From Hirschia sp964352025 (GTDB lineage: Bacteria; Pseudomonadota; Alphaproteobacteria; Caulobacterales; Hyphomonadaceae), in NCBI GenBank assembly GCA_964352025.1, contig CAYGPZ010000001.1, forward strand, positions 124,001-188,000: DNA of 64,000 bases, read 5' to 3'. A model generated the notes under the pieces. The model did no database searches. It had not been told where the DNA came from and saw nothing but the letters and a program-made list of their open reading frames with translations. Shown one piece after another: positions 60,088-64,000 of the stretch (the stretch's first letter is position 1; the number at the start of each line of letters is the position of its first letter). The translations under genes were made by a program, and so were the position numbers.

Positions 60088-61035
60088 TTATCTAGAACCG
60101 GGGTATTTCGGGCGTGATTTGGCTTTATAATTGCGCTTTGAATACCCATCTGCATTCCGATAAGGATCGAGTTTCTTTGCGCTCGTGCCTTGGCGTTTCA
60201 CATGTTTTTCTTCTTTGGATGGCGGAATGAAAGTGCTAGATTTAGGATCTGGCTTGAGTGATTTGTCAGCCTTGGATTTGTCAATCAGGCCATCACGCTC
60301 ATTTGTCGATAAGGGACGCCATTTGCCTTCGGGCAGATCGCCAATATGGACATGGCCAATGCGGATGCGAAATAGGTCGACCACATGGAGTTGGACAAGT
60401 TCAGCCATGCGCCTGATCTGTCTATTGCGTCCTTCCGTCAATATGAAGCGCAGCACTTGGTCGCCCTCATGAGTGACTATGGCGGGCTTTAGGTCACGTC
60501 CATCCATACGAAGTCCGTGACACAATCGTCTGATTTTTTCATGCGTGATCGTTCCATTGACGGTGACGAGGTATTCTTTTTCACTATCTGCATCCGGACC
60601 AATAACCGCTTTGGTCAAAACACCATCTTCAGTCAGTATGAGCAATCCTCGCGAGTCTTTATCGAGACGTCCAACAGGGGCAAGGCGGGTATCGCGGTCT
60701 GGAATGCTATCTGAGTTTCCTGAAAGGTTTGCTTTAGTTAGCAAGCGTACTGCTGGCACTTCGCCTTCATTGGGATGAGCAGATACATAATCAATTGGCT
60801 TATTCAAAATCACAGACATGGCGCTAGAAAGCTTATCTGTTGCGGCATCCGCTAATGTAAGTGTCTCACCTTTGATGATTTTACGGCCCGGTTCAGTGAC
60901 AGTTTTCCCATCAATGGAAATCAGCCCTTGTTCGACAAGACCTTCGGCCTCACGGCGAGAACATACACCTGACTGGCCTAACCATTTATTGATGCGTTGT
61001 GGCTCTTCACCATCATAAGTTTTCGTCCAAGCCAT
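60088..61035 (-). CDS. rluF: Ribosomal large subunit pseudouridine synthase, RluF-type
   Basis: A 315-aa protein. The S4 domain at the start (RINKWLGQSGVCSRREAEGLVEQGLISIDGKTV) precedes the RsuA-type catalytic domain with APVGRLDKDSRGLLILTEDG (catalytic Asp in RLDKDS) and GRNRQIRRMAELV. The pattern KEYLVTV and RLDKDSxGL fit RluF more than RluB or RsuA. A Lys-rich tail ends the protein. ATG start. The neighbouring gene upstream is a VOC protein 357 bp away. Confidence 0.87.
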   Translation of the reverse strand: MAWTKTYDGEEPQRINKWLGQSGVCSRREAEGLVEQGLISIDGKTVTEPGRKIIKGETLTLADAATDKLSSAMSVILNKPIDYVSAHPNEGEVPAVRLLTKANLSGNSDSIPDRDTRLAPVGRLDKDSRGLLILTEDGVLTKAVIGPDADSEKEYLVTVNGTITHEKIRRLCHGLRMDGRDLKPAIVTHEGDQVLRFILTEGRNRQIRRMAELVQLHVVDLFRIRIGHVHIGDLPEGKWRPLSTNERDGLIDKSKADKSLKPDPKSSTFIPPSKEEKHVKRQGTSAKKLDPYRNADGYSKRNYKAKSRPKYPGSR

Positions 61036-61392
61036 AACAGATCCGTAAATAATTCAAGCTGCTGAGCTTTTTGACGTGGTTTTGTACTTATGTCACGCGT
61101 TTATGAAATAACGGCCCTATTTGGCCCTTTCCAGTCGTTCAAGGATAGTTTGGATATCACTATCTAATCTCCGATATAATTTGGATAATCTTTGGAAAAA
61201 TGAGACTGGTTATTTCGTTTCATCCGATAATACTAAAATGGAGTTATTCCTATAGTTTCAAAATCTGCAATCAAGCAAAAATATTGATTGCTGCCACAAT
61301 CGATGGTGCATTTGTATTTGCCTCATAGCGCTTTCTGAAAATTGTATTTACTCCGACACCGTCCTGAACGGGGCGGATGCCAATCTGCATGC
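61036..61392. other. Noncoding gap with one inverted repeat
   Basis: No convincing frame. GCAATCAA and TTGATTGC (61267-61291) form an 8-bp stem with a 9-nt loop. The rest is AT-rich with no terminator T run, RNA gene or repeat that I can see. Confidence 0.5.
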
Positions 61393-61866
61393 TTACTTTC
61401 TTGCCTGTCCGACTTCACTGTATAGGCCGTTGGGGTCGAACATAGCCATTGAACGCAATTGAATGGGATTTCCATCCGGTCCTGGCGCTTGCCAATGCGC
61501 AGGTGGAGAGACAATCGTGGCTCCGTTTGCAATTGCGCGTTCATGGGCGACGTCTAGGTCATGCGCCTCCATTACAAGAATGGAATCGCCCAGTCGCAAT
61601 TTCTCTGGCCTTCGACCAAATTCTTTCAACTGTGCTACCGGTTCCAAATAGCTTAGAAAGCCAAGCATACCGATCTTGGGGTCAGGCCCTTTGAGCATAA
61701 CGAGACGCGCCACAGCTCCGTCTGGCGCGAGGGGCGGATAACGTCCATCGACAGGAAACTCATTATCATACCAGGTGTCCCAGTCGAACACAGCTCTGTA
61801 AAAATCAGCAGCTTTAACCGCATCTTCTACGACGAAAGTAGTTCGTTTAAAAAGGCCATCAGCCAT
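61393..61866 (-). CDS. VOC superfamily (glyoxalase-like) protein
   Basis: A 157-aa protein with two beta-alpha-beta-beta-beta modules: FKRTTFVVEDAVKAADFYRAVFDWDTWYD (first) and GDSILVMEAHDLDVAHERAIANGATIVSPPAHWQAPGPDGNPIQLRSMAMFDPNGLYSEV (second). The ends NGLYSEVGQ are typical. Metal ligands are not certain. It starts 3 bp inside the end of the hydrolase gene, so it is the last gene of an overlapping three-gene operon. ATG is preferred over a GTG one codon upstream. Confidence 0.83.
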   Translation of the reverse strand: MADGLFKRTTFVVEDAVKAADFYRAVFDWDTWYDNEFPVDGRYPPLAPDGAVARLVMLKGPDPKIGMLGFLSYLEPVAQLKEFGRRPEKLRLGDSILVMEAHDLDVAHERAIANGATIVSPPAHWQAPGPDGNPIQLRSMAMFDPNGLYSEVGQARK

Positions 61867-61868
61867 CA

Positions 61869-62804
61869 CTATTTCCCATCAAAATGGTTGCGGGCCAAAC
61901 TGGCAATCTCACTCGGAATAACTTCAAAAATACCAAAGCCATGATCGGGATAGTCTATAATTTTGACGCATGGTCGAATGGCAAGCGCCTTAGGAGTAAT
62001 TTCAAAAAGGTCATCATTTGGATTAATGACTAGCAAAGGTGAAGTGGCTTGCTTTAGTCGGGACTCAATATCATGACGCATGACAGCTCGCGCGCCCCAC
62101 CAACCTCGTTCGCCAGCAGATATTTTAGTCAGGAATGCGCGTCTTACAGATGCATCTGTCTGTCCCGGTCCACGCCATTTATGCGTGCTATTCCATTCGT
62201 GTTGTAAGTGGGAACCATCGGCTTCAATGGGTCTTGGCCATGGGCTGTTAAAAAAGCCTGCTCGTTCTTCTTCGTTAAACAGCGCCAATCCTACCAGCAT
62301 CATAGATTTGATTTGATCGCTCTGTAACGCCGCTATTTCAAGCGCAATTGAAGCCCCTGTGTGATAGCCAACGATATCAACTGGACCGAGTTTTTCATTC
62401 TCGAGAAACGCCAGCATAGAACGCGCATAGTCGGCGATTTCAGGCGGCTCAGCGAAACTATCGGATTCTCCCAAGCCTGGCGTATCGACGGCGTAGACAA
62501 TACGGTCTCTTGCAAGTTCAGATATAAATTCAACAAAGACCTGAGACGAGTTAGGTGTCTGGTGCAGACAAAGCACTGGCGTTTGTGATTTTAGCTTAGT
62601 CTTATCAATCGGCTCGGCGCGACGATAATGCAGCTGCATACCGTCCAGACCATTTCCGAATCCGCGGGTTACCCGAACTGGCGAATCTCCAAGCCTATCC
62701 CGATCAAATGGCATAGCCCGTGCTCGGATTTGCGTTGAGAAAACAGCGGCCATGCCAAACAAACTGGCTGAGAAGGCCCGGCGATTCAATCTGTCTTTGG
62801 TCAC
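61869..62804 (-). CDS. Alpha/beta hydrolase with atypical nucleophile elbow, exported (Tat-like)
   Basis: A 311-aa protein. The N-terminus NRRAFSASLFGMAAVFSTQIRARA looks like a twin-arginine signal. The hydrolase core has VLCLHQTPNSS, VDTPGLGESDSF, then VGYHTGASIALEIA where the nucleophile position (G-x-S-x-G) is occupied by H148, not Ser. The acid may be in INPNDDLFE and the last His is in YPDHGFGIF. The start is a GTG with GGAGGAAC upstream, overlapping the oxidoreductase stop (GTGA). Function unclear; could be non-hydrolytic. Confidence 0.82.
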   Translation of the reverse strand: MTKDRLNRRAFSASLFGMAAVFSTQIRARAMPFDRDRLGDSPVRVTRGFGNGLDGMQLHYRRAEPIDKTKLKSQTPVLCLHQTPNSSQVFVEFISELARDRIVYAVDTPGLGESDSFAEPPEIADYARSMLAFLENEKLGPVDIVGYHTGASIALEIAALQSDQIKSMMLVGLALFNEEERAGFFNSPWPRPIEADGSHLQHEWNSTHKWRGPGQTDASVRRAFLTKISAGERGWWGARAVMRHDIESRLKQATSPLLVINPNDDLFEITPKALAIRPCVKIIDYPDHGFGIFEVIPSEIASLARNHFDGK

Positions 62805-63877
62805 CGTGCTGGTTCCTCCGCAATCTTTACAATACGCTTACCGATATTGGCACCGCTGAACAGGCCGATCAATGCTGCTGGCATCTGCTCCAAACCCTGC
62901 ATTCCGTCTTCCAGCCCAACAAGCTGCCCTTCATCCATCCAACTCGCCATGCGCGCTTCAGCCTCTGAATAACGATCCTTGTACGAATAAATGTGAAAGC
63001 CGTTCATTGAGACGTTCTTATAAACCATCTCAAAATAGTTGGATGGACCGTACTTGCGACCGTCTTCAGAAGTATATTGAGAGATCGCACCACATATGAC
63101 TATACGGCCATTCTCCGCCATATTATCGATAGCAGTTTCCAATATATCACCGCCAACATTGTCGAAATAGACGTCGATCCCGTTGGAAAACAGCTCTGCT
63201 ACGCGCTCCGCTACATTCTCAGTTCGGTAGTTTATAGCAGCGGCGTACCCCAATTTCGCAACCGCGAGACGACATTTCTTGTCGCTTCCACATATGGCGA
63301 CGGGGCGCGCCCCCCCAATGCGCGCCAACTGCCCCACCACGGATCCAACCCCGCCGACAGCTCCGGAAACCAGAACATTTTCACCTGGCTGAGGTTTCCC
63401 TTTATCGAACAAACCAAAATAGGCTGTGAACCCGGTTAGTCCAAGTACACCAAGCCCTGATGATATGGATTTCCCCCAAGCCTTCATCTTAAAGACCCGC
63501 CCAGTTCCATCAGAACAAGCATATTCCTGCCAGCCAAATGGGCCATGTACTACGTCACCGACGTCGAAATCAGGATGGCGCGAGTTTATGACATACCCGA
63601 CGCCGCGTCCCATCATCGTAGCCCCAATCGGCAATGGGTCTTCTACAACTCCACCGTCAATCACATAAGATCTCATGACCGGTGCTAGCGAGAGATAACA
63701 GACACGAACGACAAACTCACCATCATCAGGTTCTGGAACAGCTTGCTCTTCTAAGGAAAATGTATCTTCCTCAATCTGCGTTGTTGGACGTTTCGCTAAA
63801 ACCCAGGCGCGATTCACTTGAGGAAGACATGAATCAAGATGAACCAACGCCTGGTCAGCCGTAGAGCCTTCACTCAT
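62801..63877 (-). CDS. NADP-dependent oxidoreductase (zinc-free MDR, CurA/LTB4DH-like)
   Basis: A 358-aa medium-chain reductase. It lacks the zinc Cys clusters. The early VNRAWVLAKRP, LAPVMRSYVIDGG and the nucleotide loop LVSGAVGGVGSVVGQLARIGG match the leukotriene-B4 12-hydroxydehydrogenase / CurA group; VDVYFDNVGGDILETA and the late NIGKRIVKI fit too. The start at MSEGSTADQAL is inferred because upstream residues are unlike the family; a longer frame to 63991 exists. First gene of the overlapping oxidoreductase-hydrolase-VOC operon. Confidence 0.87.
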   Translation of the reverse strand: MSEGSTADQALVHLDSCLPQVNRAWVLAKRPTTQIEEDTFSLEEQAVPEPDDGEFVVRVCYLSLAPVMRSYVIDGGVVEDPLPIGATMMGRGVGYVINSRHPDFDVGDVVHGPFGWQEYACSDGTGRVFKMKAWGKSISSGLGVLGLTGFTAYFGLFDKGKPQPGENVLVSGAVGGVGSVVGQLARIGGARPVAICGSDKKCRLAVAKLGYAAAINYRTENVAERVAELFSNGIDVYFDNVGGDILETAIDNMAENGRIVICGAISQYTSEDGRKYGPSNYFEMVYKNVSMNGFHIYSYKDRYSEAEARMASWMDEGQLVGLEDGMQGLEQMPAALIGLFSGANIGKRIVKIAEEPAR

Positions 63878-64000
63878 TGGCCAAGCTTTACAACTAGTGA
63901 AACACCATAAGTCGCCCCTTCGCGCGCTGTCACAAGCCAGGATCTCTGGAATGGGGGTAGTTGGGTATATGTACCGGACGCATCGAACCAACGCACACCG

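Noticed and set aside
1..64000. CRISPR arrays, tRNA or rRNA genes, complete insertion sequences
   Set aside because: No regularly spaced repeats, cloverleaf-like sequence, transposase or phage structural frame was recognised by reading; a tRNAscan or IS search could not be run.

Overview
The window reads as a chromosomal segment of an alphaproteobacterium, most likely of the Caulobacterales/Hyphomonadaceae type (a Hirschia-like marine lineage is my guess). Base composition looks to be in the mid-40s % G+C (judged by eye). The evidence is established gene order: rimP-nusA-rnpM-infB-rbfA-truB-rpsO-pnp, the dut/coaBC-ubiB-ubiE-mutM-echA-rpsT-dnaA neighbourhood known from Caulobacter relatives, fabA-fabB, and a RegB/SenC/RegA redox-regulatory trio. 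Palindromic TGTCATCC...GGATCCA repeats typical of alphaproteobacteria are also present.

Layout. 1-3.1 kb: fabI, a small lipoprotein, a CatB-like acetyltransferase, uridine kinase and a secreted NTF2-like protein. 3.1-5.0 kb is an accessory pocket: a decayed coding tract, a GIY-YIG nuclease, a HEPN-like protein and three inverted pairs of palindromic repeats. 5.0-15.7 kb is the leftward translation/RNA operon from rimP to pnp, with a tiny lipoprotein gene hidden between rbfA and truB. 15.8-21.2 kb holds a degenerate receiver protein, trmB, metK, fabA-fabB and an SH3 protein. 21.4-26.4 kb holds a 2-hydroxyacid dehydrogenase, a lipoprotein, a hydrolase, a MoeB-like enzyme and a Pif1-like helicase. 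26.4-30.7 kb is a second accessory stretch: a GrpB-family gene between short direct repeats, two small membrane proteins, and a MarR-type regulator/His-rich lipoprotein/redoxin module bracketed by a perfect 22-bp direct repeat.

30.7-45.0 kb is the replication-origin neighbourhood: dut, coaBC, ubiB, ubiE, mutM, enoyl-CoA hydratase, rpsT, dnaA, dnaN, recF and gyrB. An AT-rich 500-bp gap with DnaA-box-like sites lies before dnaA. 45-54 kb holds an EEP-family hydrolase, a proton antiporter with a TrkA-N-like domain, a YgjP-like metallopeptidase, a large lipoprotein, then SenC, RegB and RegA. 54-60 kb holds less familiar genes: an FG-GAP-like lipoprotein, a serine hydrolase, a TerB-like protein, and a membrane protein with a possible TIR/SLOG-like domain plus partner. 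60-64 kb holds an RluF-type pseudouridine synthase and a tightly overlapping three-gene oxidoreductase/hydrolase/VOC operon.

No complete insertion sequence, prophage, CRISPR array, rRNA or tRNA gene was found. The best candidates for undescribed biology are the repeat-bracketed MarR/lipoprotein/redoxin module with its duplicated AGGAGTCCT start-site palindromes, the TIR/SLOG-like membrane pair, and the GIY-YIG/HEPN/repeat pocket.
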